The translations under genes were made by a program, and so were the position numbers. Below, one piece after another: positions 20,877-30,290 of a stretch of 64,000 bases of DNA. Source of the stretch: Beijerinckiaceae bacterium RH AL1 (lineage in GTDB: Bacteria; Pseudomonadota; Alphaproteobacteria; Rhizobiales; Beijerinckiaceae). The notes beneath the pieces were generated by a model. It saw nothing but the letters and a program-made list of their open reading frames with translations. It was not told where the DNA came from and made no database searches. Positions within the stretch are counted from its first letter, which is position 1; each line of letters opens with the position of its first letter. The stretch spans positions 2,232,597 through 2,296,596 of the forward strand of contig LR590083.2 in assembly GCA_901457705.2 (NCBI GenBank). Reading direction: 5' to 3'.

Positions 20877-21824
20877 TCACGCGTTCGGCAGGTGGCGCGC
20901 CAGCGCCTCGAGCACGGCCATGCGCACCGCGACGCCCATCTCGACCTGCTCGCGGATCAGGCTCTGCGCGCCGTCGGCCACAGTCGACGAGATCTCGACG
21001 CCGCGGTTCATCGGGCCGGGGTGCATCACCAGCGCGTCAGGCTTGGCCAGCGCCAGCTTCTGCTCGTCGAGGCCGTAGAATTGAAAGTACTCCTTCATCG
21101 ACGGCACGAAGCCGCCGTGCATGCGCTCGCGCTGCAGGCGCAGGCACATGACGATGTCGACGTCGCGCAGGCCCTTCCGCATGTCGCGGAAAACCTCGAC
21201 GCCCATCGTCTCGATGCCGGCCGGCAGCAGCGTCGAGGGCGCGATGACGCGCACGCGGGCGCCGAGCAGCGACAGCAGGATGATGTTCGAGCGCGCCACG
21301 CGCGAGTGCAGGATGTCGCCGCAGATCGCGACGACGAGCCCCTCGATGCGACCCTTGTTGCGACGGATGGTCAGGGCGTCGAGCAGCGCCTGCGTCGGAT
21401 GCTCGTGCGCGCCGTCGCCGGCGTTGACCACGGCGCAATCGACCTTTCGCGCGAGCAGGTGCACGGCGCCGGCATGGTGGTGGCGCACGACGATGATGTC
21501 GGGGCGCATGGCGTTCAGCGTGATCGCGGTGTCGATCAGCGTCTCGCCCTTCTTCACGCTGGAAGTGGCGACCGACATGTTCATGACGTCGGCGCCGAGC
21601 CGCTTGCCGGCCAGCTCGAACGACGATTGCGTGCGGGTCGACGCCTCGAAGAACAGGTTGACCTGCGTGCGCCCCCGCAACGTCGCGCGCTTCTTCTCGA
21701 CCTGGCGCGAGACGGCCACCGCCTCCTCGGAGAGGTCGAGCAGCGCCGTCGCATCGAGCAGGGACAGCCCTTCGATTCCAAGCAGATGGCGATGAGCGAA
21801 GGTCGGCGCGGCGTCGGCTGTCAT
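20877..21824 (-). CDS. pyrB: Aspartate carbamoyltransferase catalytic subunit
   Basis: A 315-residue PyrB that joins carbamoyl phosphate and aspartate, the committed step of pyrimidine synthesis. [16 protein letters not shown] holds the carbamoyl-phosphate loop (STRT) and [11 protein letters not shown] the second conserved site. The ATG at 21824 is chosen because the preceding in-frame residues do not resemble the family, though no clear ribosome site is visible. In relatives pyrB and the pyrC-like gene are next to each other; here two plus-strand genes lie between. No pyrI regulatory gene is present. Confidence 0.96.
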   Translation of the reverse strand: MTADAAPTFAHRHLLGIEGLSLLDATALLDLSEEAVAVSRQVEKKRATLRGRTQVNLFFEASTRTQSSFELAGKRLGADVMNMSVATSSVKKGETLIDTAITLNAMRPDIIVVRHHHAGAVHLLARKVDCAVVNAGDGAHEHPTQALLDALTIRRNKGRIEGLVVAICGDILHSRVARSNIILLSLLGARVRVIAPSTLLPAGIETMGVEVFRDMRKGLRDVDIVMCLRLQRERMHGGFVPSMKEYFQFYGLDEQKLALAKPDALVMHPGPMNRGVEISSTVADGAQSLIREQVEMGVAVRMAVLEALARHLPNA

Positions 21825-22110
21825 TAAAGCATCGTCTATCCGGCAAGGCCGCCCGGGAGTCAAAGGCGCAGCGAGGTCTCGGCACGGGCGACGCTCGCTT
21901 GGCGGCGGCAGACGTGCCATGCCTGTCTGCAAGCATCGTGCGCCAGCCAACAGAAACGGCTGCTGCTTGGCTCAGGCGAGGAAGACGAGAAGTCGTGTCA
22001 GCTAAGTTACTTAGGCGTTTATCCTCATTTAGAGCACGACGCTGTTCGGCCGGACCGGCTGCTGTCGGCGATGCCAATCGCGCGCGAGCAGCGCGAAGCT
22101 ACATGTCGGC

Positions 22111-22836
22111 ATGAGCCGTCGTCGGCGCCAGCTCGCGGTCGCCTGTGCACTCGCCGCGGCGACAGCAGCCTGCGACCGGGCGCCGGTGCCGTTCTCCGAC
22201 GACGCGCGCTGCGCGATCCGTGGCCTCGACGTGTCGCGCCACCAGGGCCAGATCGACTGGCCGACCGTCTTCGACGCAGGCGCCCGCTTCGCCTGGATCA
22301 AGGCGACGGAGGGCGGCGACTATCTCGATCCCGCCTTCCGCCGCAACTGGCTGCTGGCGCAAGCGGCCGGCGTGCGGCGCGGCGCCTATCACTTCGTCTA
22401 CTGGTGCCGCAAGGCCGAGGACCAGGCCGCGTGGTTCATCGCCAACGTTCCCGCCGATCCCGACGCGCTGCCGCCCGTCCTCGACGTCGAGTGGAACCCG
22501 GCCTCGCGGACCTGCCCGCAGAAGATCGATCGCGACCAGGCGCTCGGCATGATGACCACCATCCTCGCGGCGATGGAGAAGGCGTATGCGCGCAAGCCGA
22601 TCATCTACGCGCCGCTCGACTTCTACGACGCGGTCATGCGCGGCTCGCTTGCCGACTACCCGCTGTGGGTGCGCAACATCGACGAGCCGCCGGCGGCGGG
22701 CTACGACCGGTCGAGCTGGACGATCTGGCAGCGTCAGGACGACGCGGTGGTCGACGGCATCGCCGCGGCTGTGGATATCGACTGCTTCAACGGGGGCGAG
22801 ACCTTGTGGCGCGCCTTTGCCAAAGTCACGCCTTAG
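22111..22836 (+). CDS. GH25-type lysozyme lipoprotein
   Basis: A 241-residue glycoside hydrolase family 25 protein. After a short basic start, a hydrophobic segment ends in ATAAC, a plausible lipobox with Cys21, so the protein is likely a lipoprotein. The catalytic barrel begins GLDVSRHQGQIDW (Asp40) and continues with KATEGG (Glu67) and LDVEWNP (Asp125, Glu127), the family active-site set. These enzymes cut the N-acetylmuramate-N-acetylglucosamine bond of peptidoglycan. It is followed after 184 bases by topA, with no apparent functional link. Confidence 0.85.
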   Translation: MSRRRRQLAVACALAAATAACDRAPVPFSDDARCAIRGLDVSRHQGQIDWPTVFDAGARFAWIKATEGGDYLDPAFRRNWLLAQAAGVRRGAYHFVYWCRKAEDQAAWFIANVPADPDALPPVLDVEWNPASRTCPQKIDRDQALGMMTTILAAMEKAYARKPIIYAPLDFYDAVMRGSLADYPLWVRNIDEPPAAGYDRSSWTIWQRQDDAVVDGIAAAVDIDCFNGGETLWRAFAKVTP

Positions 22837-23020
22837 GTCCAGGGCCGCTACAGGGGCGGGGCGCGGGAAGTTCTTGGCGTTCGGCCCGGCATGGCCCATA
22901 TGCGGCTCCGCGCCGCGGCCCGCCTCGCCATCAGGTTGCCGCGATTCATCGTTCACAGCGCCGGCGCGTGTTTCCTGACGCTCCGGTCACCCGGCGCGAG
23001 ACCCCAGAGGTTGATCCCGA

Positions 23021-25117
23021 ATGGACGTCGTCATCGTCGAGTCGCCCGCCAAGGCCAAGACGATCAACAAATACCTCGGAAAGAATTTCGAGGTCTACGC
23101 CTCCTACGGGCACATCCGCGACCTGCCGTCCAAGGACGGGTCGGTCGATCCCACCGATGATTTCGCGATGATCTGGGACGTCGACTCGAAGTCGGCGCAG
23201 CGGATGAACGTCATCGCCAAGGCCGTGAAGGGCGCCGACCGCGTCATCCTGGCGACCGACCCCGACCGCGAGGGCGAGGCGATCTCCTGGCACGTGCTGG
23301 AGGTTCTGAAGAGCAAGAAGGTGCTCAAGGACGTCAAGGTCGACCGCGTCACTTTCAATGCGATCACCAAGAGCGCCGTGTCTGAAGCAATGGCACGCCC
23401 GCGCGAGATCGACGCGGCGCTCGTCGACGCCTACCTGGCGCGCCGCGCGCTCGACTATCTCGTCGGCTTCACGCTCTCGCCCGTGCTGTGGCGCAAGCTC
23501 CCGGGTGCCCGCTCCGCCGGCCGCGTGCAGTCGGTGACCTTGCGGATCATCTGCGACCGCGAGCTCGAGATCGAAAAGTTCGTCCGGCAGGAGTACTGGT
23601 CGCTCACCGCGTTCCTGAAGACGCAGGACCGGCAGAGCTTCCTCGCCCGCCTCGTCGGCGCCGACGGCGAGAAGCTCGGCCGGCTCGACATCAAGACCGA
23701 GGCGGACGCCAAGGCGCTTCAGGCCGCGCTCGACGCCGGCTCCTACACCGTCACCAAGGTCGAGGCGAAGCCGGCGCGGCGCAACCCGTATCCGCCGTTC
23801 ACCACCTCGACCATGCAGCAGGAGGCCTCGCGCAAGCTCGGCTTCACGCCGAACCGCACGATGCAGCTCGCCCAGCGTCTCTACGAGGGCGTCGAGATCG
23901 GCGGCGAGACGATCGGCCTCATCACCTACATGCGAACCGACGGCGTCGACATGGCGCCGGAGGCCGTGCACGGCGCGCGCCGGGTGATCAACCAGCAGTA
24001 CGGCGACCGCTACGTGCCGAAGCAGCCGCGCCAGTACACGACCAAGGCCAAAAACGCCCAGGAGGCGCACGAGGCGATCCGCCCGACCGAGATGGCCCGC
24101 CTGCCGAAGGAGGTGGCGCGCGCCATGGAGCCGGACATGGCGAAGCTCTACGAGCTGATTTGGGTCCGCACCGTCGCGAGCCAGATGGAATCGGCCGACC
24201 TCGAGCGCACGACCGTCGACATCCTCGCCGACGCCAACGGCCGCAAGCTCGAGCTGCGCGCCAACGGTCAGGTCGTGAAGTTCGACGGCTTCCTCAGGGT
24301 CTATCAGGAAGGTCGCGACGACGAGGAGGACGAGGAAAGCTCGCGTCTTCCCGCCATGTCCGACGGCGACAGGCTCATCAAGGAGAAGGTCGAGGCGACC
24401 CAGCACTCGACCGAGCCGCCGCCGCGCTACACCGAGGCGACGATCATCAAGAAGATGGAGGAGCTCGGCATCGGGCGCCCTTCCACCTACGATGCGACGA
24501 TCCAGACCCTGAAGGCGCGCGAGTACGTGCGCGTCGACAAGAAGCGGCTCATTCCGGAGGACAAGGGGCGCCTCGTCACGGCGTTCCTCGAGAGCTTCTT
24601 TGCCCGCTACATCGGCTACGACTTCACCGCCGAGCTGGAGGAGAAGCTCGATCGCATCTCGAACCACGAGATCGACTGGCGGCAGGTGCTGCGCGACTTC
24701 TGGCAGGATTTTTCCGAGGCCGTCGCCGGCACCGCGGACCTCCGTGTCGCCGAGGTGCTCGACAACCTCAACGAGGTGCTCGGCGCGCACATCTTCCCGC
24801 CGCGCGAGGACGGCGGCGACCCGCGGCAGTGCCAGGCCTGCGGCAACGGCCAGCTCTCGCTGAAGCTCGGCAAGTTCGGCGCCTTCATCGGCTGCTCGAA
24901 CTATCCCGAGTGCAAGTACACGCGCCAGCTCGGCCAGGCCGACGGCGTCGAGGCGGAGGGCGGCGGCCCGAAGGTGCTCGGCCTCGACCCGCAGTCCGGG
25001 CTCGAGGTGACGGTGCGCGACGGCCGCTTCGGCCCCTACATCCAGCTCGGCGAGCCCGACGAGGGCGAGAAGCCAAGCGCTCGTCCTTGCCGAAAGGTTT
25101 GGCGCCGAACGACCTGA
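23021..25117 (+). CDS. topA: DNA topoisomerase I, frame as read ends early by frameshift
   Basis: Type IA topoisomerase that relaxes negative supercoils. The Toprim domain starts MDVVIVESPAKAKTI; the catalytic Tyr303 lies in ITYMRTDGVDM. The core and a first zinc ribbon (CQACG...GCSNYPEC near residues 605-628) are intact. At 25073-25074 the frame shifts: codons expected as AAG CCC AAG read AAG CC AAG, so one C seems missing, and the frame ends after 14 foreign residues at 25117 (698 aa). Homologous sequence continues in the next frame to 25824, which would give 934 residues. The lesion may be a homopolymer assembly error, as the gene is normally essential. Confidence 0.92.
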   Translation: MDVVIVESPAKAKTINKYLGKNFEVYASYGHIRDLPSKDGSVDPTDDFAMIWDVDSKSAQRMNVIAKAVKGADRVILATDPDREGEAISWHVLEVLKSKKVLKDVKVDRVTFNAITKSAVSEAMARPREIDAALVDAYLARRALDYLVGFTLSPVLWRKLPGARSAGRVQSVTLRIICDRELEIEKFVRQEYWSLTAFLKTQDRQSFLARLVGADGEKLGRLDIKTEADAKALQAALDAGSYTVTKVEAKPARRNPYPPFTTSTMQQEASRKLGFTPNRTMQLAQRLYEGVEIGGETIGLITYMRTDGVDMAPEAVHGARRVINQQYGDRYVPKQPRQYTTKAKNAQEAHEAIRPTEMARLPKEVARAMEPDMAKLYELIWVRTVASQMESADLERTTVDILADANGRKLELRANGQVVKFDGFLRVYQEGRDDEEDEESSRLPAMSDGDRLIKEKVEATQHSTEPPPRYTEATIIKKMEELGIGRPSTYDATIQTLKAREYVRVDKKRLIPEDKGRLVTAFLESFFARYIGYDFTAELEEKLDRISNHEIDWRQVLRDFWQDFSEAVAGTADLRVAEVLDNLNEVLGAHIFPPREDGGDPRQCQACGNGQLSLKLGKFGAFIGCSNYPECKYTRQLGQADGVEAEGGGPKVLGLDPQSGLEVTVRDGRFGPYIQLGEPDEGEKPSARPCRKVWRRTT

Positions 25118-25824
25118 CCCTTGAGCACGCGCTCGGCCTCTTGTCGCTGCCGCGCGAGGTGGCGAGGCATCCCGACACCAAGGAGCCGATCCTCGCCAAC
25201 CTCGGCCGCTACGGGCCCTACGTCCAGCACGGCAAGACGTATGCGAACCTCGGCAAGGACGACGACGTGCTGACGATCGGCGGCAACCGGGCGATCGACC
25301 TCATCGTCGCCAAGGAGAGCGGGCTGACCGGTCGTCGCTTCGGCGGCGGCGAGGCGCCGGCCGCCAAGGTGCTCGGCGACCACCCCACCGGCGGCGTCAT
25401 TGCGCTGAAGGCCGGTCGCTACGGCCCTTACGTCAACCACGGCAAGATCAACGCGACGCTGCCGAAGGATGCCGACGCGACCACGTTCACGCTCGAGGAG
25501 GCGATCGCCCTGCTGGCGGCGAAGGAGAGCGGCGGCGGGGCCGGCGGCACGACGCAGGGTCGCATCCTCGGCAACCATCCCGACGGCGGCGCGATCACCG
25601 TGCGCGAGGGCCGCTTCGGCCCCTACGTGAACCACGGCAAGGTCAATGCGACGCTGAAGCAGGGCATGTCGTCGGACGCGCTGACGCTCGAGGAGGCGAT
25701 CCGGCTGATCGAGGACAAGGCCGGGGCCGGCGGCGGCGGCAAGGCGGCCGCCAAGAAGGCGCCCGCAAAGAAAGCCGCCGCGAAGAAGCCTGCTGCGAAA
25801 ACCTCGAAGGCGAAGAAGGCTTGA
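25075..25824 (+). pseudogene. topA: Out-of-frame C-terminal part of topA
   Basis: This frame continues TopA with KRSSLPKGL and three repeats of the C-terminal topoisomerase domain (GRYGPYVQHGKTYANL, GRYGPYVNHGKINATL, GRFGPYVNHGKVNATL), then a Lys/Ala-rich tail like that of other alphaproteobacterial TopA proteins. It has no start of its own and joins the upstream part if one C is restored at 25073-25074. The C-terminal repeats help bind single-stranded DNA and RNA polymerase in studied enzymes. Confidence 0.8.
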
Positions 25825-25836
25825 AGACCAGCGCAT

Positions 25837-25863
25837 CCTCCCTTTCCTCCCCGTTAAGGGAGG
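25837..25863 (+). promoter_or_regulatory. Hairpin between topA and rnr, beside the rnr ribosome site
   Basis: CCTCCCTT (25837-25844) pairs with AAGGGAGG (25856-25863) around an 11-base loop. The rnr ribosome site GGAGG (25865-25869) follows directly, and the pyrimidine arm could instead pair with it. There is no T-run, so it is less likely a terminator than a structure that affects rnr translation or mRNA stability. Confidence 0.4.
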
Positions 25864-25879
25864 GAGGAGCTAGGGCGTC

Positions 25880-28201
25880 ATGACGAAGAAGCCGACACAA
25901 GCTCCCCTGCCCTCGCGCGAGGAGATCCTCGCGTTCATCGCACGCGAGCGCGAGGCGGCGGGCGAGCGGGCGCCGGCGAAGATCGGCAAGCGGGAGATCG
26001 CCCGCGCCTTCCAGCTCAAGGGCGCCGACAAGATCGGGCTCAAGCGCATCCTCAAGGAGATGGAAGCCGAGGGGACCGTCGAGCGGCGACGCAAGGGTCT
26101 CGCTAAGCCCGGCACGCTGCCGCCCACGACCATCGCCGAAATCTTCACCCGCGACCGTGACGGCGACCTGCTCGCCAAGCCCGTCGACTGGGACGAAGCG
26201 CAGGGGCGCGCCCCGACCATCGTGCTCAACGTGCCGCGCAAGCAGCGGCCCGGCACCCCGACGCCCGGCCTCGGCGACCGTGCTCTCATCCGCACAGAGC
26301 CGATCCGCGAGGCGCGCGGCCAAAGCCTCCCCTCCAACGCGCCGACCTACACCGGTCGCGTCGTCAAGCTGCTCGCCCGCGCCCGCACCCAGGTGCTCGG
26401 CATCTTCCGCGCCGGCACGAAGCCTGGCGCCGGCGGCCAGGTCTTCCCCGTCGACAAGAAGGCGGCGAACCGAGGCGCGCTCTTCGTGCGCGAGGGCGAC
26501 GAAGGCGAGGCGCAGGACGGCGACCTCGTCGCGGTCGACATCCTCCGCGGCAATCGGCTCGGCCTGCCCTCGGCGAAGGTCTCCGAGCGCATCGGCTCGT
26601 TTGCGAGCGAGAAGGCGGTGAGCCTGATCGCGCTGCATACCCACAAGATCCCGAGCGTGTTCAAGCCGGAGACGCTGGCGGAAGCCGCCGCGGCGATCCC
26701 GGCGACGCAATTGCGCGACGGCGCGCATCGCGAGGACTGGCGCGCGCTGCCGCTCGTCACGATCGACCCGCCCGACGCCAAGGACCACGACGACGCGGTA
26801 CATGCCGCCCCGGACCCCGATCCGGCGAACCCCGGCGGCTTCGTGCTCACCGTCGCCATCGCCGACGTCGCCGCCTACGTGCGGCCGCGCTCGGCGCTCG
26901 ACCGCGAGGCGCTGGAGCGCGGCAACTCCGTCTACTTCCCGGATCGCGTCGTACCGATGCTGCCCGAGCGCATCTCGAACGACCTCTGCTCGCTGCGCGA
27001 GAACGAGGACCGGCCGGCGCTGGCGATGCGCATGGTGATCGACGCGCAGGGCAAGAAGCACAAGCACACGCTGCACCGGATCATGATGCGCTCGCGCGCC
27101 AAGCTCGCCTATGCGCAGGCGCAGGCCGCCATCGACGGCGCGCCCGACGAGACGACCGCGCCGCTGCTCGAGCCCGTTCTGAAGCCGCTGTGGGCCGCCT
27201 ATGCCGCGCTGAAGCGATCGCGGGCGCTGCGAAAGCCGCTCGACCTCGATTTGCCGGAGCGCAAGATCATCCTCGACGCGGACGGCAAGGTCGCGCGGGT
27301 CGTCACGCCGGAGCGGCTCGACGCGCACCGGCTCATCGAGGAGTGTATGATCCTCGCGAACGTGGCCGCCGCCGAGCTGCTGGAGGAAAAGCGCCAGCTT
27401 CTCGTCTACCGCGCGCACGGCGAGCCCTCGGTCGAGAAGCTGCATGCGCTCGGCGAGTTTCTGGCGACGATCGGCATCAAGCTCGCGAAGGGCCAGGTCG
27501 TGACGACCGGGCAGTTCAACGGCATCCTCGCCAAGGTGCGCGGCACCGAGCACGAGCAGGTCGTCAACGACGTGGTGCTGCGCTCGCAGGCGCAGGCCGA
27601 GTACACCGCCGACAATTACGGGCACTTCGGCCTGCACCTGCGCCGCTATGCGCATTTCACCTCGCCGATCCGCCGCTATGCCGATCTCATCGTCCATCGC
27701 GCGCTGATCCGCGCCTGCGGGCTCGGCGAGGGCGGCCTGCCCGACATGACGAAGGACGAGCTCGAGGACATCGCCGAGCGCATATCGGCGGCCGAGCGCC
27801 GCGCGATGACCGCAGAGCGCGAGACGATCGACCGTTTGATCGCGGCCCATCTCGCCGACAAGGTCGGCGCCGAGTTCGAGGGCCGCATCGCCGGCGTCAC
27901 CCGCGCCGGCCTCTTCGTGAAGCTCGCCGACACCGGCGCCGACGGCTTCGTGCCGGCCGCGACGCTCGGCGACGAATATTTCCGCTACGAGGAGGCGATG
28001 CACGCGCTCGTCGGCTCGCGCTCCGGCGTGGTGCTGCGGCTCGGCGATCCGGTGTCGGTGCGGCTCGTCGAGGCCGCGCCGTTCGCCGGCGCGCTGCGCT
28101 TCGAGCGCCTTGCGGAGCCCGGCGAAAAACGCAGAGGACCGCGCCGCGCCGGTGTGTCGCGTGACATCCGGTCCTCTGGCCGGCGACGCCCGAGCCTATA
28201 G
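25880..28201 (+). CDS. rnr: Ribonuclease R (3'-5' exoribonuclease)
   Basis: A 773-residue RNase R. A winged-helix-like N-terminus with Lys/Arg-rich segments precedes cold-shock-type domains, then the RNB catalytic domain with TIDPPDAKDHDDAVHA near residues 294-309 carrying the metal-binding aspartates, and a C-terminal S1 RNA-binding domain (EFEGRIAGVTRAGLFVKL). It degrades structured RNA in quality control and rRNA turnover. It lies 55 bases downstream of topA on the same strand, a common alphaproteobacterial order. Confidence 0.95.
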   Translation: MTKKPTQAPLPSREEILAFIAREREAAGERAPAKIGKREIARAFQLKGADKIGLKRILKEMEAEGTVERRRKGLAKPGTLPPTTIAEIFTRDRDGDLLAKPVDWDEAQGRAPTIVLNVPRKQRPGTPTPGLGDRALIRTEPIREARGQSLPSNAPTYTGRVVKLLARARTQVLGIFRAGTKPGAGGQVFPVDKKAANRGALFVREGDEGEAQDGDLVAVDILRGNRLGLPSAKVSERIGSFASEKAVSLIALHTHKIPSVFKPETLAEAAAAIPATQLRDGAHREDWRALPLVTIDPPDAKDHDDAVHAAPDPDPANPGGFVLTVAIADVAAYVRPRSALDREALERGNSVYFPDRVVPMLPERISNDLCSLRENEDRPALAMRMVIDAQGKKHKHTLHRIMMRSRAKLAYAQAQAAIDGAPDETTAPLLEPVLKPLWAAYAALKRSRALRKPLDLDLPERKIILDADGKVARVVTPERLDAHRLIEECMILANVAAAELLEEKRQLLVYRAHGEPSVEKLHALGEFLATIGIKLAKGQVVTTGQFNGILAKVRGTEHEQVVNDVVLRSQAQAEYTADNYGHFGLHLRRYAHFTSPIRRYADLIVHRALIRACGLGEGGLPDMTKDELEDIAERISAAERRAMTAERETIDRLIAAHLADKVGAEFEGRIAGVTRAGLFVKLADTGADGFVPAATLGDEYFRYEEAMHALVGSRSGVVLRLGDPVSVRLVEAAPFAGALRFERLAEPGEKRRGPRRAGVSRDIRSSGRRRPSL

Positions 28202-28265
28202 ATGCTATGTGCTAAGCTAATGCTCCGGCTGGCCCTTTGTCGTCGGAGCCGGGCGGGACAACGCG

Positions 28266-28739
28266 ATGTCGATGACAACACGGACGCCGGGCGTTGCACC
28301 GGCCGCGACCGCGTCGCGTCCTGCCTGGCAGGCCGTGAAGCGCGGCTTGCGCGGCCGCTGCCCCGCGTGCGGCGAGGGCCGCATCCTGCATCACTACATC
28401 AAGGTCGTCGACGCCTGCCCCTCGTGCGGCGAGGAGATGCACCACCATCGCGCCGACGACTTTCCCGCCTACGTGACCATTCTCCTCGTCGGCCATGTCC
28501 TGGTCGCTGCGATGTTCGCGGTCGACGAGTTCTGGCCGGACTTGCCGCTGGCCTTCCACTTCGCGGTGTGGCCCGCGCTGGTCGTCCTGATGTCGCTGTG
28601 GCTGCTGCCGATCGTGAAGGGCGCGCTGGTCGCCTATCAGTGGGCGCTGCGCATGCACGGCTTCGAGACCGCGCATCAGCCGCTGGCGTCCGCCCGCGAC
28701 AGGACAGCCGAAGCCGACGCGCGGCGCGACGCGGCCTGA
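28266..28739 (+). CDS. DUF983 membrane protein with zinc ribbon
   Basis: A 157-residue protein of the DUF983 family. CPACG (residues 33-37) and CPSCG (51-55) form a four-cysteine zinc ribbon near the N-terminus, followed by two membrane segments (YVTILLVGHVLVAAMF and ALVVLMSLWLLPIV). The C-terminus is charged and cytosolic. Function is unknown. The order topA-rnr-DUF983 is frequent in alphaproteobacteria, which suggests a shared transcription unit; the MFS gene starts 10 bases after its stop. Confidence 0.88.
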   Translation: MSMTTRTPGVAPAATASRPAWQAVKRGLRGRCPACGEGRILHHYIKVVDACPSCGEEMHHHRADDFPAYVTILLVGHVLVAAMFAVDEFWPDLPLAFHFAVWPALVVLMSLWLLPIVKGALVAYQWALRMHGFETAHQPLASARDRTAEADARRDAA

Positions 28740-28749
28740 CACCTTTCCG

Positions 28750-29955
28750 ATGACGGACGACACAGTGCGCGCCGCGCAGGCGATCGGCGCCCCTATACTT
28801 GTGGCGACGATCGTCGGCTGCGGCCTCTCGCTCACCATCGCGCTGCTCGCCGTCCGGCTCGACCAGGCCGGCTTCAGCGCCCGCGCGATCGGGCTCAACA
28901 CGGCGGCCGGCGGCGTCGCCACGCTGCTCTCGGCCCCGCTCGTCCCTTGGGCGGCGCGCCGCATCGGCGTCGCAACTTTGCTTGCAGCCTCGCTGATCCT
29001 CGGCGGCGTCGCGCTCCTCGGCTTCACGTTGACTGCGGACTATTCCGCCTGGCTCGTGCTGCGCTTCGTGACCGGCGTCTCGGTCACGGTGATGTTCATC
29101 CTCAGCGAGGTCTGGATCACCGCGGGAGCCCCTCCCGGTCGTGGCGGCCTGGCGATCTCGATCTACGTGACCGCCCTCGCCGCCGGGTTCGCCGCCGGGC
29201 CGCTGCTGCTCGGGCTGACCGGCACCGCGGGCGACCTTCCCTTCTACCTTAGCGCCGGGCTGTTCGTCGGTGCGGCGGCGCCGCTGGCGTTCACCGCCCG
29301 CGATGCGCCGCGGCTCGAGACGCGCAGCCGCACCAACGTGCTCGGCTTCCTGCGCGAGGCGCCCGCCCCCACGCTTGCCGCGCTGCTGCACGGCGCGATC
29401 GAGGTCGGCTGCCTCGCGCTGCTGCCGGTCTACGCGCTGCGATCAAGCCTGACGCCGGGCCAGGGTGCGCTCTTCGCGAGCCTCTTCGTCCTCGGCGGCA
29501 GCGTGTTGCAGCTGCCGATCGGCGTGCTCGCCGACCGATTCGACCGCCGCCGCCTGCTGGTGGCGCTTGCGGCCGCGGGCGGCGCGGCGGCCATCGTGCT
29601 CGCGCAGATGGGCGCGGCGGCCCCGCTCGCGTTCGAGATTGCGCTCCTGATCTGGGGCGGGATCGTCGGGGCGCTGTATCCCGTCAGCCTCGGGCTGCTC
29701 GGCACGCTCTACCGCGATGCCGACCTCGCGGGCGCCAACGCCGCCAACGTGATGGCCTACGCGGTCGGAATGCTGATCGGGCCGCCGCTCCTCGGCGCCG
29801 GCATGGATCTGGTCCAGCCCGGCGGCCTCTTCTGGGCCATTGCGGGGCTCTGCCTCCTCTACCTCGCCGTGGCGACGCCGCTGCTCTGGCGCCTAGGAAG
29901 AATGCAGGCTTCGAGCGCCACGGCGCCGCGGCGCCCGCGCGCCGGCTCCGGTTGA
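28750..29955 (+). CDS. Major facilitator superfamily transporter
   Basis: A 401-residue integral membrane protein with twelve predicted segments in two halves. It has the loop signature LADRFDRRRLL between the first segments of the second half. The short Ala-rich C-terminus is cytosolic. The overall pattern resembles YfkF/YcaD-type MFS efflux proteins; no substrate can be assigned. Its TGA is part of the -35 element of the rpmG promoter. Confidence 0.87.
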   Translation: MTDDTVRAAQAIGAPILVATIVGCGLSLTIALLAVRLDQAGFSARAIGLNTAAGGVATLLSAPLVPWAARRIGVATLLAASLILGGVALLGFTLTADYSAWLVLRFVTGVSVTVMFILSEVWITAGAPPGRGGLAISIYVTALAAGFAAGPLLLGLTGTAGDLPFYLSAGLFVGAAAPLAFTARDAPRLETRSRTNVLGFLREAPAPTLAALLHGAIEVGCLALLPVYALRSSLTPGQGALFASLFVLGGSVLQLPIGVLADRFDRRRLLVALAAAGGAAAIVLAQMGAAAPLAFEIALLIWGGIVGALYPVSLGLLGTLYRDADLAGANAANVMAYAVGMLIGPPLLGAGMDLVQPGGLFWAIAGLCLLYLAVATPLLWRLGRMQASSATAPRRPRAGSG

Positions 29956-29979
29956 CAGTTCGACGACTTCGCCTATCTT
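29952..29979 (+). promoter_or_regulatory. Promoter of rpmG
   Basis: A perfect -35 TTGACA (29952-29957) and TATCTT (29974-29979) with 16 bases between. It overlaps the stop of the MFS gene and lies about 85 bases before the rpmG start, giving the ribosomal protein gene its own transcript. Confidence 0.6.
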
Positions 29980-30063
29980 GCGCGCCGACGCGGGCCCTCG
30001 CGACGAGGCGCTCGCTCTTTCGTTTTTTGCGAGCCGTTGCGCTCGACCTGGGAAGACAAAGCC

Positions 30064-30231
30064 ATGGCCAAGGCCGCAATGCTCAAGATCAAGCTCCTGT
30101 CGACCGCCGACACGGGCTATTTCTACGTCACGACGAAGAACGCCCGCACCAAGACCGACAAGATGTCGTTCAAGAAGTACGACCCGGTCGCGCGCAAGCA
30201 CGTCGAGTTCAAGGAAACCAAGATCAAGTAA
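30064..30231 (+). CDS. rpmG: 50S ribosomal protein L33
   Basis: A 55-residue L33 beginning [18 protein letters not shown] and ending [11 protein letters not shown], the standard alphaproteobacterial form. It lacks the four zinc-binding cysteines, so it is the C-minus type that works without zinc. It is flanked by its own promoter upstream and a clear terminator downstream, so it forms a single-gene unit. Confidence 0.97.
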   Translation: MAKAAMLKIKLLSTADTGYFYVTTKNARTKTDKMSFKKYDPVARKHVEFKETKIK

Positions 30232-30256
30232 GGCTGCGCCGCGGCGAAGCATTTTG

Positions 30257-30290
30257 GCCCTCGGTTCTCACGGACCGAGGGCGTTTCTTT
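30257..30290 (+). terminator. Intrinsic terminator of rpmG
   Basis: A perfect 9-bp stem GCCCTCGGT / ACCGAGGGC with an 8-base loop is followed by GTTTCTTT. It begins 26 bases after the rpmG stop. Confidence 0.85.

Noticed and set aside
22946-24790. 614-codon open frame antisense to topA
   Set aside because: Composition is typical of GC-rich shadow frames and topA motifs on the plus strand are unmistakable.
25643-28003. 786-codon open frame antisense to rnr
   Set aside because: Same reason; the plus strand is RNase R.
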